A stretch of 64,000 nt of DNA from Salipiger sp. H15 (lineage in GTDB: Bacteria; Pseudomonadota; Alphaproteobacteria; Rhodobacterales; Rhodobacteraceae). Position 1 is the first letter of the stretch. Every line of letters starts with the position of its first letter. The stretch lies in the NCBI RefSeq assembly GCF_040409955.1, contig NZ_CP123384.1:2489501-2553500 (forward strand). The letters are read 5' to 3'. The position numbers were made by a program, and so were the translations under genes. The notes beneath the pieces are model-generated. The model saw only the letters and a list, made by a program, of their open reading frames with translations. It was not told the DNA's origin and ran no database searches. Positions 55,982-64,000 of the stretch are shown piece after piece.

Positions 55982-58101
55982 GGCGTTCTCCGAATTCCGT
56001 AGTTCGTGCGCATCTGGCGGTCGAGGCTGCCGTTTCCGAGGGACTCCTTGATCTTCTTTTCGATGAAGATCTCGATCATCTGCCGTCCGCTCGCGTCGTG
56101 CCCCTCGGCGACGGCGACGCCGGTATCCTGGGCGGCGTAGTTGTTGATGACGACGCTCGCGGGGCTGGCGGCTGCGCCGATCAGGTTGGTCGCGGTCTGC
56201 TCGGCGGTCGTCGTCGGCGCGGCGGTCGTCCTCGCCATCGCCGTCGCGGCGAACGTCGCGGTCGGGACGTTCGGCGCGGGGACGGTGTAGATCGCGGTAT
56301 TGACGGCGGGCGTCGCGAAGGTCGGCGACGCGGTTGCACCCGAGGTGGCAGGGACGCCGAATGCCGCAGCCGCCAATTTCATGACCTGCTGTTGCACGAG
56401 GAACTTCGCGATGTCCTTGAGCATCCCGGCAACCATGTCGCTGAAGGCTTCACCGGCGCTCTTGCTGCCGTCGATGATCGCGTCGAACGCGCCGGTCAGG
56501 TTGCTGGTGAAGATGCCCGACATCGCCTGCAGCTCCTCCGAAACCTCGGCGCCGCTCTTGGCGAGGTCTTGCATCGCGCGGGCGAACAATTCCGTCCCGT
56601 TTGCGACGCCGTCGACCCCATACGCGGCTATTGCCTCGTTCAGCTTCGCCTGCATGATCTCGGCCTGCTCGCCTGCGCTGCGGTAGCGTTCGAGGATCGC
56701 GGTGAACTGCTCGACGCTGAGCCGCCCGTCGTCATAGCCCTTCTTGATGCTGCTGGTGGTCTTGGTCGTCGTCTCGGTCAGGGCGTTGTAACGGCGCTGA
56801 GCCTCGACGTTCTGGTTCACCGCTGCGGTGTAGGCGGCGAGGTCTTCCCGCGCCGTCTGCCAGGTGTCGCGGTCGTCGGAGTTCAGGGCGGTTTCCAGCT
56901 CCAGCCGCTTCTGCGCGATGAGCGCGTCGGCGCGGGCGCGGATCAGGTCGTTACCTTGGGCGAGCGAGCGGTTCTGCGCCTCCAGCGCGGCTGTGTCGAG
57001 GCTGAGATTGCTGGTCGCGTCGCGCAGGCGCTTGAGTTCCTCGGCGGCGCGCTTGGCGGTCTCGGCGACGGCGGCGACCTGCTCGACCGTCTGGCCAGCA
57101 GCCTCGGCGGCATCGCGGGCGAACTGCTCCCAAAGCTGCATTGCCGCGCCTGCCTCGGCGGATTGGCGGGCGAGCGCGAGCGCCTCCGTCACGGCATTGC
57201 GCAGCTCCTCGGGCAGGTCATCGAGGGTCAGCCCGACATCGGCGAGCGTTCGTTCCCACGCCTCGAAATTGCGGGTCAGGCCGGGGATGTCCTTCAGGTC
57301 GCTGTTGACCATCTGGACGAAGGCGGCGGACAGCTTGCGCGCCTCGTCCGAGGTCAGCCCGAGGCGCAGCGACAGGGCGCGGAGGTTGCGGCCGCTGAGC
57401 GCCAACCCGGCCTCGAACTGCCCGAACCCGGCGGCAGCCTCCTTCAGTTCGGTCACCTGCTTGCCTAGTTCGGCGGCGAGGTTCTGGCTTGCAAGCTGAG
57501 CCTCCAGCCGGGCGAGCCTGACCACCTCGTCGGCGCTCTGGCCATACTTCTCGCGCAGTTCGTCCAGGCTCGACTTCAGCACGTCGAGCGGCGCGTTCAA
57601 CCTGTCGAGCGCGTCGGCGATGCCGTTGGTCGCGTCCTCGAACGTGCGGCTGGACTTGGCAGCGTCCAGCAGGCTCGGACCCACAAGCGCGAGGATGGAG
57701 GCGACAGTCGCGGCGGCCGCGCCCCAGCCGGGCAGCAACCCGGCGACTTGGGAAACCTGTTGACCGAACGCGCGGGCCGCGCCTGCGCCGCCTTCCACCT
57801 GGACGATGAAGTCGGAGAACTGCGCGCTGGCTTGGTTGATCTTCCAGCCCTCGATCTCGCGGCCCATCACCCGGAAGCCCTTGCCGGTACCGGCTGCGGC
57901 GGCATTGGCTTTCTGCAGGGCGGTCGTGGTGGTGTTGACGGCGGTGGAGACCTTGCGCTGCTCGGCTGCCATGCGGGCCGAGGCGTTCGTCAGCTTGGCC
58001 TGCGCGGAGGCCAGCTTGCCCAATTCCGCGACCATCGCCTGCGTCTCGCGCGAGCCTCGGACCTCGATGTCGAGGCGGTAGGTTTTCTGGGTGCTGGCCA
58101 T
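55978..58101 (-). CDS. Phage tail tape-measure protein
   Basis: 707 aa. N-terminal coiled coil (LGKLASAQAKLTNASARMAA), a hydrophobic stretch (GWGAAAATVASILALVGPSL), long helical repeats, and the C-terminal element SAGEAFSDMVAGMLKDIAKF, typical of lambda-like tail tape-measure proteins. The family sets tail length in siphophages. At 707 aa it would correspond to a short tail. It is coupled to the gene upstream (TGATG) and the one downstream (ATGA). Confidence 0.88.
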   Translation of the reverse strand: MASTQKTYRLDIEVRGSRETQAMVAELGKLASAQAKLTNASARMAAEQRKVSTAVNTTTTALQKANAAAAGTGKGFRVMGREIEGWKINQASAQFSDFIVQVEGGAGAARAFGQQVSQVAGLLPGWGAAAATVASILALVGPSLLDAAKSSRTFEDATNGIADALDRLNAPLDVLKSSLDELREKYGQSADEVVRLARLEAQLASQNLAAELGKQVTELKEAAAGFGQFEAGLALSGRNLRALSLRLGLTSDEARKLSAAFVQMVNSDLKDIPGLTRNFEAWERTLADVGLTLDDLPEELRNAVTEALALARQSAEAGAAMQLWEQFARDAAEAAGQTVEQVAAVAETAKRAAEELKRLRDATSNLSLDTAALEAQNRSLAQGNDLIRARADALIAQKRLELETALNSDDRDTWQTAREDLAAYTAAVNQNVEAQRRYNALTETTTKTTSSIKKGYDDGRLSVEQFTAILERYRSAGEQAEIMQAKLNEAIAAYGVDGVANGTELFARAMQDLAKSGAEVSEELQAMSGIFTSNLTGAFDAIIDGSKSAGEAFSDMVAGMLKDIAKFLVQQQVMKLAAAAFGVPATSGATASPTFATPAVNTAIYTVPAPNVPTATFAATAMARTTAAPTTTAEQTATNLIGAAASPASVVINNYAAQDTGVAVAEGHDASGRQMIEIFIEKKIKESLGNGSLDRQMRTNYGIRRTP

Positions 58102-58820
58102 CAGCGGCGTCTCCGTTTCCTGTCCGAGGGTCGCCCGATGCGCGAGGCGATGCCGCTGTCACCGGCCAGCCCGATCAGGATGCGCGGCAGGGCGTAGATC
58201 GCGGTCTTCCTTGCAGGCCCGCCGGTGCCCCTGCCGTAGCTGTAGCCGCGCTGGTCGCTTGAGATGTAATCCGAGGCAACGGCGACGGTCGGGCCGAACT
58301 GCTCCAGCGTCCTGCGCGCGGTGGCATGGAACAGCCTGTCGCGGTAGGCGGGCAGCTTCTCCAGCGCCGGGGCGTGCGGCGCGACGTTGACGATCTCGTA
58401 GACCGTATCCCGCGGGCCGGGCTCGAGGGCGTCGGGCGACCTGACCCGCCTGCCGTTGACCCGCAATTCGAAGCTGCGGGCGTAGAAAAAGCTATGCGAC
58501 TTCCTGTTCGAGCCCGAGCGCGGCGCGCTGAGCATCAGCGTCGACCAGGCATAGCGGACGGCATCGAGGGCGTCCTGCGCGGTCGCCTCGCCCATCAGGA
58601 TCGAGAAGTCCGCCGGGAACGGCAGGAACTCGGGATTGATGCCCTGCAGGCTGCTCCGGCGCTTGGGTGCGCCGCCCTTGGCCTGAATGAATATCTCGCC
58701 CTCGGCGTGCTCGTCGCGCCTGACCTCGGCGGCATAGTCGAGGGCAGCCTGCCCGCGCTCGGTGCGGATCCAGCGCGTGACGTCGGGGCCAGCCTCGTGC
58801 AGGTTGCCCGAGATCGGCAT
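58101..58820 (-). CDS. Hypothetical protein, possible tail-completion type
   Basis: 239 aa from ATG 58820 (TGATG overlap with the previous stop). Readable features are VTRWIRTERGQAALDYAAEV, FFYARSFELRVNGRRV and a very basic C-terminus (PSDRKRRRR). By position directly before the tape-measure gene it could be a head-tail or tail-completion protein; this is inference. Confidence 0.6.
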   Translation of the reverse strand: MPISGNLHEAGPDVTRWIRTERGQAALDYAAEVRRDEHAEGEIFIQAKGGAPKRRSSLQGINPEFLPFPADFSILMGEATAQDALDAVRYAWSTLMLSAPRSGSNRKSHSFFYARSFELRVNGRRVRSPDALEPGPRDTVYEIVNVAPHAPALEKLPAYRDRLFHATARRTLEQFGPTVAVASDYISSDQRGYSYGRGTGGPARKTAIYALPRILIGLAGDSGIASRIGRPSDRKRRRR

Positions 58821-59083
58821 CAGCTCAGCCTCCGGGTGCCGGTGGCCTCCCACATCGCCTGGAACGTCGCGTCGTCGATGTCCTCGGCCGCGGCGAGGTT
58901 CTGCAGATCGGCGAGCAGCTCGTTCCCCGCCTGCGCGAGGCGCCGGTTTTCCGCGCTGTCAGCGCCCCGGAGGTGCTCGACCTCTGCACCCTTGCGGGCG
59001 ATGGCCCGGAGCGCCAGCAGGCCCCGCTGGAGCGTCTCCAGCGCCATGCGGTCGATCTCTGCCTCGGTGAGCGGTGCTGTCAT
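58820..59083 (-). CDS. Hypothetical small helical protein
   Basis: 87 aa from ATG 59083, fixed by an ATGA overlap with the upstream stop. Helical, Ala/Leu/Glu-rich (EIDRMALETLQRGLLALRAI). No recognised family. Confidence 0.6.
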   Translation of the reverse strand: MTAPLTEAEIDRMALETLQRGLLALRAIARKGAEVEHLRGADSAENRRLAQAGNELLADLQNLAAAEDIDDATFQAMWEATGTRRLS

Positions 59084-59259
59084 CGGTTCGCCTGCTCCTG
59101 CTCCATGCAAAATTGTGCCACCGGGACGGCATTGCGGACCAACTGCCCATGCAGCCAGGTCTCGACGACCAACCCGATGCCGGGGCGGTCGATCAACTTG
59201 ACCCGGTAGGGTTCAATTCGGAGCGCATCGAGGCGCTTGCGTGCGGCGAGCCAATCCAT
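59080..59259 (-). CDS. Hypothetical 59-aa protein
   Basis: 59 aa from ATG 59259; a longer in-frame start exists but would add unlikely sequence over the adjoining gene. MDWLAARKRLDALRIEPYRV then LIDRPGIGLVVETWLHGQLV looks like a compact alpha-beta fold. No recognised family. Confidence 0.55.
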   Translation of the reverse strand: MDWLAARKRLDALRIEPYRVKLIDRPGIGLVVETWLHGQLVRNAVPVAQFCMEQEQANR

Positions 59260-59335
59260 GCCCCGCAGTCTGCCCGCTTCCCGTGAAATTCTCCAGTGAA
59301 ATAAGGTGCTTGTACGGTGCTTGTACAGCACTGCG

Positions 59336-59608
59336 TCAGGCAGTGCTGCGGCGCTCGGCCCATGCGGGGTCCATACCCAACTCGACCAGCCACTCGCGCG
59401 CCGCGTCGAGGTCACCGGTGCGCAGGTGGTGCGCGATCACGCGGGCCGCGAAAGCGTTGGCATCGTCCTCGCGAACCGGGCGCTGGCGGGCCTCGATGAC
59501 CGCGATCAGGTCGAGCAGCGTGTCGGCAGGCACTTGCCGCGCCCATGCCGCGCCGCCGGGGGCTGCGAGGAGGCGCAGACAGTCCGCGGTGCTCAAGCGG
59601 GTGGCCAT
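59336..59608 (-). CDS. Hypothetical 90-aa protein
   Basis: 90 aa, helical throughout (LSTADCLRLLAAPGGAAWAR, ADTLLDLIAVIEARQRPVRE). It overlaps the 31-codon gene upstream by 16 bases. No family recognised. Confidence 0.6.
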   Translation of the reverse strand: MATRLSTADCLRLLAAPGGAAWARQVPADTLLDLIAVIEARQRPVREDDANAFAARVIAHHLRTGDLDAAREWLVELGMDPAWAERRSTA

Positions 59609-59688
59609 CGTCGGAGCGCCTCCAGCTCCTTGCGGCGCTGCAGTTCGGCCTTGATGACCTCCAGCGCCTTTGCCTCCTCGGTCGTCAT
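59593..59688 (-). CDS. 31-residue mini-gene in the element operon
   Basis: MTTEEAKALEVIKAELQRRK plus 11 residues, a single amphipathic helix. The ATG overlaps the preceding stop as ATGA and the end overlaps the next gene, so it fits the coupled operon despite its size. Confidence 0.5.
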   Translation of the reverse strand: MTTEEAKALEVIKAELQRRKELEALRRWPPA

Positions 59689-60134
59689 ACCAGTCCGACG
59701 CCTTCCCACTTGCTGCCGTGCTCGGGGCTGAACCCGGCGGCTGCCCGGACCTTCTTGGCCCGGGTCGCGCCGAACTCCGAGCCGCGCAGGCCTAGGCAGG
59801 TCAGCGCCGACTGGTAACTGTTCATGCATTCCCGCGCCGACCGGCTCGCGCGCTGCAGCGGCAGGACGTTCTCTCCGGGCGAGGTCTCAAGGACGCGCAA
59901 TGCCGCGATCTGGTCGCGCCACTGCTTGGCCTCGACGAAGGCCTGCGCCGCGCCGAGGCAGATGGCGAGATCGGTGGGCAGGACGCCCCGGGCGAGGTCG
60001 ACGGTCTGCGCGAGCTCGCGATAGAGGCGCCACGTCACATCGTCGAGGTCGGAGTGCTCGTAACCACCCGGCAGGGGTGGCCACCGGCGGTCGTCGGGGT
60101 CGATGCCCCGGGATTGTGCGCTAATGAGGCTCAT
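59685..60134 (-). CDS. P27-like small terminase subunit (tentative)
   Basis: 149 aa. The central helices (PTDLAICLGAAQAFVEAKQW, then the QRASRSARECMNSYQSALTC segment and LGLRGSEFGATRAKKV) resemble P27-family small terminases, in which a hydrophobic helical pair is followed by a short loop and a basic end. P27 proteins recognise packaging sites and normally precede a large terminase; here none follows. First gene of the run after the origin-like region. Confidence 0.5.
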   Translation of the reverse strand: MSLISAQSRGIDPDDRRWPPLPGGYEHSDLDDVTWRLYRELAQTVDLARGVLPTDLAICLGAAQAFVEAKQWRDQIAALRVLETSPGENVLPLQRASRSARECMNSYQSALTCLGLRGSEFGATRAKKVRAAAGFSPEHGSKWEGVGLV

Positions 60135-60427
60135 GGTCAGGGCTTCCCGTCAGTTGCGGCGCAATGGTAGCGCCTTGCCTGCCGGTCGCGCCAGTTAAAT
60201 GTCGTTAACATCTGACTGTAACCCTTTGACTTTGCAAGTGTTATAAGGCCAGGAAAACACTGCCGGAAAATAGGTCAGTACGGTTTCCATAAATTTTCGA
60301 GACCCCCGTGCGGTGCGGACCCCCCTAGGCCCCAATTCTGGCGAGGCCCCCCCATGGTCGGGCGGGACCGGCCCACCCGCCCCGAGCCGCGCGGCGGCGC
60401 GCTGCGCGGGCGCAGGCGATCGCGAGC

Positions 60428-60463
60428 GGGTCGGGGGTGGGGGCGGCAGGGGGTGGGGGTGGG
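60428..60463 (+). other. G-quadruplex-like G-run cluster
   Basis: Six runs of three to five G within 36 bases (428-430, 433-437, 439-443, 449-453, 455-459, 461-463) on the plus strand, in the non-coding gap 60135-60808. Confidence 0.65.
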
Positions 60464-60579
60464 TGGTGCGCTGGCGGTCCTGTACGCAAGGCTCAGGCCC
60501 GAGGCAGCAGGCGACAGTGCGGGTGGGTCGTCAGGGTTGCCGGTGCAGGCCCACCTCGGAGGGGGTCAGAAGGCACGAT

Positions 60580-60699
60580 CGGTAAAAGCGGCTATGGCGG
60601 CAACTCCTACTCCCAGATGGAAATACCCTGATAAATAATACCCGTTTTCATACCTTTTCCATTCCGGAGTAAGTATAACCGACATAACCGCTATTACCG
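60580..60699. other. Origin-like region: inverted sets of 9-bp iterons flanking an AT-rich segment
   Basis: Left set 60580-60604 (CGGTAAAAG, CGGCTATGG, CGGCAACTC) and right set 60675-60699, read on the minus strand (CGGTAATAG, CGGTTATGT, CGGTTAT). The two 25-base arms match at 19 positions in inverted orientation. About 70 bases between them are AT-rich. Two iteron sets around an AT-rich core next to a primase-helicase gene match the layout of SaPI-type satellite origins. Confidence 0.6.
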
Positions 60700-60754
60700 A
60701 AAGCAACACCTGACATTGGGCCTAATTTGACGCTACTTAGCACCGATTGAAGCG

Positions 60755-60784
60755 CAAAAGCCGCTCGAACTGGTCGAGCGGCTT
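60755..60784 (-). terminator. Intrinsic terminator of the primase-helicase gene
   Basis: An 11-bp perfect stem AAGCCGCTCGA/TCGAGCGGCTT with a 5-base loop and TTTT on the minus strand, about 25 bases after the stop at 60809. Confidence 0.85.
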
Positions 60785-60808
60785 CCGGCGTGGGCATGTC
60801 AAGCGGTG

Positions 60809-63800
60809 TCAGTCTGGGTGGTCGAGGTCGAAGAACTGCTCGGGATGGGCTGTCATACGTTCAAGAACTGCCTGCCTGTCGGGGTGTTCGAGCCTCAGGA
60901 TGGGCGGTTTCTTGGCCTCGCTGCGGTCCTCCCTAGTGAACCTCATGGGCGACTTCAGCCCGTAGGTGCGGGTCAGGTCGGCGAGGAACTTGCCCATGGT
61001 GCGGGGCGCGATCTTCTTACTCTCGGGCGGGCAGAAGTTCGACAGCTTCACCCACTGCAGCGCCTCGGGCGGCACGCGCTTCGTCCTCTCGGCCTTCGTG
61101 ACCGCTTCGCGCACCTGCGCTGCAGTGAAGCCGTCGGGGTCGAGCAGCCCGTGCGCTGCGAGCAGCGCCAGCGCATCGAGCGTGTGCCGGTTGATGACCT
61201 TCGGGCCTTTCTCCGCAGCCTCCTTGCGGGCGTCCCTGATCTGCTCGCCCAGCGTCACCTTCATGCCCAGCTTGGCGGCTGCCTGTTCCAGCGGCGCGCG
61301 GATCATGTCATCCCACATGGGGAAGCGCGAGGCGACTTTGCAGGGCTCGCTCGGTTCGGTCACGATGCGCGCGACCGCCGACAGGATTCTCGCGCGGTTT
61401 GCGTCGATGATGCCGCGCCAACTGGTGCGCTCGAACTCATGATCAGGCGGGCGGCTCAGGTGGATGGGCACGACGCGGGACGCCATGTCACCGGCGAGGC
61501 TGATGTGATTTCCGGTGAACACGATGACGCCGCGCTGCGGCCCTTCGAAGATGTTGGAACCGCCCAAGATGCGGCCGGAGTAGGTGGGCGCGGTCAGGGC
61601 CATATCCAACTTCGCGCTGTCGAGCGCGGAACTGGTGCCCAAGTTGTCGAATGTGATGAGCGGCATCCGCGCCATGATCAGCGCCGTCAGGGTCTTCTCG
61701 ATTTCCTCCTCTCTTGAGGGCAGGTTCAGCATGGGCGCGACCTGTCCCGTCAGCAGGTAGCTGACGCCATGCGCCAGCATCGACTTTCCGGTCTCCTGCT
61801 CTCCGGCCGTCACCAGAAATCCGGGTCGGGTGTCGAGCATAGAGGTATAGATCGACGTTGCCAGGAACAGCATCGCGCCGAGCAGGTCGTTGTCATCGAC
61901 CGTCAGAAGCTGGGGGAACATGGTCTTGCGGATGAACTCGAACGCCTCCTGCGGCGTCGCGAACTGGGCAGGGTCGAGGGCGATGTCGTTGCCTGCGATG
62001 TAGATGCCGGTCTCGGCGTCGAGCCCTTGCCTGTCGATCCGCTTTCCATTTGGAAGCCAGAGCGGCACCGGCGAGACTGCCGCCAGCTCCGGCAGCTTCC
62101 CGACGTGATCGGGGTTCTGACCATGCTGCGCCCAGAACTCGGGCGCGAGGCGCATGGGCTGCAGCTTGTCGCGCGCAGGCTTGAACACTGCAAGGTGAGG
62201 CTCGCAGATCGACGCCGCGCCTGCAGCCTGGAACACGTGCGCCACGGGGCGCACAAGGTCGCGCTGCTCCTCGTCGAGGTACTTGTCGCCGACGATGTCC
62301 ACCATGCGCCGCTCGACAACAGTGGCCATGGAATTGAGCCCGACCCTGACGATACGGTCCTTGGTCTCGCGCGCCGCCAGCGCGTCGAACACGTCGGACG
62401 CCAGCGCGATCTGGTTGGGCATGTCCGCCCAGACCACCATGGCGCGCTCATCCGGCCCGCTGCCCACGTGCTGCGCCAGCTTCTCGGCAGCGGCGATCTG
62501 GGCACGATCGCGCGTCAGCGCCTCGTGTGTCGCCTCTACCAGGAGCTGCGCCTCCTCCTCGCGCAGCTTGAGCACCTCGCCCACCAGCGAGGCCAGCGCC
62601 TTGCGGTCGGGCTTCTTGCTGTCCGGAGGCATCCCGCGCAGTAGGTCGGTCGGCTCGCAGGCTCCTTGCTGCGCCTCGCGCATGAGGTCGGGCACCTGCA
62701 GCAGCATCTCGGCCATGGACAGCCAGAAGACGGGCGCGGGCTGCTCCGGCAGGTCGAGGCTGAACCCGCGGTCTCCTGCCACCCCGACCGCAGGGGCTGC
62801 CTGCAGCCCTGCGAGGTGGGCAAGGCCCTGCGACCACAACTTGTGCCAGCGCTTCATGTCGCCCGACCACGTCCCGGAAGGCGCGTCCGGGACGCCCTGT
62901 GCCCAGAGGTCGAGCCGGGCGTCGTCCAGCCACTCGCCCTTGTAGGTCGCCGTCCTGCGCCACGCTCGCGCCAGCGTTCTGGCGACGTCGCCACCCTTGG
63001 CGCAGTGCTCCAGCAGCGGCGGCGAGGTCAGCACCAGAAGCCCGAACGCGCGCACGTCATGGACACCGGCGCTCTGCAGCTTGGATGCCAGCGACATCAG
63101 CGCGCCCGAGCGGTCGCCGCTGATCTCCTTGCGGGTCTCGATCAGGGTGCAGAGGTGCTTGCGCGTGGGGAACGCGGCGCAGAGGCCCTCGGCCAGCTTG
63201 TCGCCGTCATGCTGCTCCTTTGCCGATGCGACCGCGCCCTCGACCTGCGCGATATACACCTCAGGCACGTCGCCCGAGGCTCCTTCTCGCGCCTCTGCCT
63301 TGGGCGCGTGCGACGCCATGGCGGCGACCTCGGCGACGACGTCGAAACGCTCGCCGGTGTCTGGCTGCTCCAGCAGCACCGGCACCGGGACGCGGCCCTT
63401 CTCGCGCTTCTTGGCGTTTGGGAAGTTGATCGTCCCGGCGAGGCGCAGCCAGCGCGACAGGTCGAACGTGCCGTCGGGCGCGGCTCCGATCATCTGCCGC
63501 ACTCCTTGGTTCGCCAGTTCGATCAGTGAGCCGAACATGTGAACACCCTGCCGCTCGACCGCCTCGGGCAGGAGCCAGTAGGCGTGCAGCCCGCCGCCGG
63601 TGGCCACGACCATCGAGGGCTCGAACTCGCAGCACATGAGGCCAGCCCGCAGCTCCGCCTCGCTGCCATGGTCTCCGAAATCGAGATCCACATGAACGCA
63701 GCGCAGGTGCTCGATGTCGTCTTTCTTGGCGTTCGGGCCTGTCCTGCCCGAGGCGTAGCGCGCAGGCTTGAGGTAGATGTTGCAGTCGGCGTGCGCCTCG

Positions 63801-64000
63801 ACAAACGCGCGCAGCGCCTGCTGGTCGCCGGTGTACTCGAACGCGTCGCCCCGCGCGAAGTCGTCCGGATCGGGCGTCGCCCAGATCGAAACCCGCGCGC
63901 CGACGCCTCCCGAGGCGTCGATCCGGGCGAGGGTGTTGGCGTGCCTGAGGGCTGCGTCTGTATCGACGCGCAGCACGCCACTATCGTTTGTGTCTTTGGG
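60809..64000 (-). CDS. Primase-polymerase/helicase of the integrated element (5' end outside the window)
   Basis: At least 1063 aa. The reading frame stays open to the right edge, and GTG 63976 has no ribosome site, so the start is probably beyond the window. The N-terminal archaeo-eukaryotic primase-like domain has CVHVDLDFG (two Asp) and ATGGGLHAYW (His). The C-terminal ATPase has Walker A GEQETGKS, Walker B PLITFDNLG and a sensor-type IVFTGNHISLAG. This architecture starts replication in phage satellites, plasmids and prophages. It is followed by its own terminator and then the iteron region. Confidence 0.88.
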   Translation of the reverse strand, partial: PKDTNDSGVLRVDTDAALRHANTLARIDASGGVGARVSIWATPDPDDFARGDAFEYTGDQQALRAFVEAHADCNIYLKPARYASGRTGPNAKKDDIEHLRCVHVDLDFGDHGSEAELRAGLMCCEFEPSMVVATGGGLHAYWLLPEAVERQGVHMFGSLIELANQGVRQMIGAAPDGTFDLSRWLRLAGTINFPNAKKREKGRVPVPVLLEQPDTGERFDVVAEVAAMASHAPKAEAREGASGDVPEVYIAQVEGAVASAKEQHDGDKLAEGLCAAFPTRKHLCTLIETRKEISGDRSGALMSLASKLQSAGVHDVRAFGLLVLTSPPLLEHCAKGGDVARTLARAWRRTATYKGEWLDDARLDLWAQGVPDAPSGTWSGDMKRWHKLWSQGLAHLAGLQAAPAVGVAGDRGFSLDLPEQPAPVFWLSMAEMLLQVPDLMREAQQGACEPTDLLRGMPPDSKKPDRKALASLVGEVLKLREEEAQLLVEATHEALTRDRAQIAAAEKLAQHVGSGPDERAMVVWADMPNQIALASDVFDALAARETKDRIVRVGLNSMATVVERRMVDIVGDKYLDEEQRDLVRPVAHVFQAAGAASICEPHLAVFKPARDKLQPMRLAPEFWAQHGQNPDHVGKLPELAAVSPVPLWLPNGKRIDRQGLDAETGIYIAGNDIALDPAQFATPQEAFEFIRKTMFPQLLTVDDNDLLGAMLFLATSIYTSMLDTRPGFLVTAGEQETGKSMLAHGVSYLLTGQVAPMLNLPSREEEIEKTLTALIMARMPLITFDNLGTSSALDSAKLDMALTAPTYSGRILGGSNIFEGPQRGVIVFTGNHISLAGDMASRVVPIHLSRPPDHEFERTSWRGIIDANRARILSAVARIVTEPSEPCKVASRFPMWDDMIRAPLEQAAAKLGMKVTLGEQIRDARKEAAEKGPKVINRHTLDALALLAAHGLLDPDGFTAAQVREAVTKAERTKRVPPEALQWVKLSNFCPPESKKIAPRTMGKFLADLTRTYGLKSPMRFTREDRSEAKKPPILRLEHPDRQAVLERMTAHPEQFFDLDHPD

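Larger units (their letters stand above)
50603..64000. mobile_element. Integrated element (prophage or phage satellite) in dusA, right end outside the window
   Basis: From the dusA junction onward the gene style changes: short, overlapping minus-strand genes with a tail tape-measure protein, a P27-terminase-like protein and a phage-type primase-helicase. An origin-like iteron region and tandem palindromes lie in the non-coding parts. No integrase, large terminase, portal or capsid gene is visible in these 13.4 kb. Whether it is a satellite, a mosaic prophage or a decayed one depends on the part outside the window. Confidence 0.8.

Overview
The window is high-GC DNA from an alphaproteobacterium, most likely a marine member of the Rhodobacteraceae (Roseobacter group, Salipiger-like). 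The evidence is the DUF177-rpmF-plsX-fabH-ihfA-merR cluster, a TakP-like TRAP transporter with a very long permease, GbcA/GbcB-type glycine betaine demethylation genes next to metH, several small proteins of roseobacter type, and a dispersed GGGGGC/GCCCCC intergenic hairpin. The species call is inference; no search was run.

Layout. 0.1-4.6 kb (minus strand): tRNA-Pro, a MerR regulator, IHF alpha and the lipid/ribosome operon fabH-plsX-rpmF-DUF177. 4.7-8.4 kb (plus): BamE, an OlsB-like GNAT protein, a histone-deacetylase-fold amidohydrolase, tRNA-Gly (minus) and a serine hydrolase. 8.4-13.0 kb: an orphan RACo-like corrinoid-activation protein, tyrS and divergent anmK. 13.0-19.2 kb (minus): a tightly coupled run of glycosyltransferases and sulfotransferases ending in a conserved unknown gene; one member is a fusion whose sulfotransferase-like domain has lost its PAPS loop. 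19.4-23.9 kb (plus): a MoxR ATPase, a VWA protein and a large Ala/Glu-rich OmpA protein. 24.1-29.8 kb: moaA, a small lipoprotein, an RTX-type secreted protein, prfB and a DUF2189 membrane protein. 29.8-34.4 kb: an XRE regulator with operator-like palindromes and the ilvB-ilvN acetolactate synthase genes. These follow a promoter, a 15-codon leader peptide rich in Leu, Val and Ile, and mutually exclusive antiterminator and terminator hairpins, that is, a transcription attenuator. 34.4-41.3 kb: a two-component system divergent from the TRAP genes dctP-dctQ-dctM. 41.5-47.7 kb: full-length metH convergent with gbcA-gbcB. 48.1-50.4 kb: a ThDP-dependent enzyme divergent from an Lrp/AsnC regulator.

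At about 50.6 kb the host sequence stops inside the 5' end of dusA, a known integration hotspot, and an integrated element runs off the right edge (at least 13.4 kb). Its genes are short, overlapping and mostly on the minus strand. Reading from the right they are: a large primase-helicase (open at the window edge), a non-coding stretch that looks like a replication origin (two inverted sets of three 9-bp iterons flanking an AT-rich segment), a P27-terminase-like small protein, five small genes, a tail tape-measure protein, then a string of unknown genes. No capsid, portal, large terminase or integrase gene is visible here, so it may be a phage satellite or a mosaic prophage. Near the attachment site are a membrane-anchored possible cargo protein and two tandem 26-nt palindromes.

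The most interesting items are this element with its origin-like iterons and palindromes, the ilv attenuator, and the glycosyltransferase/sulfotransferase cassette.
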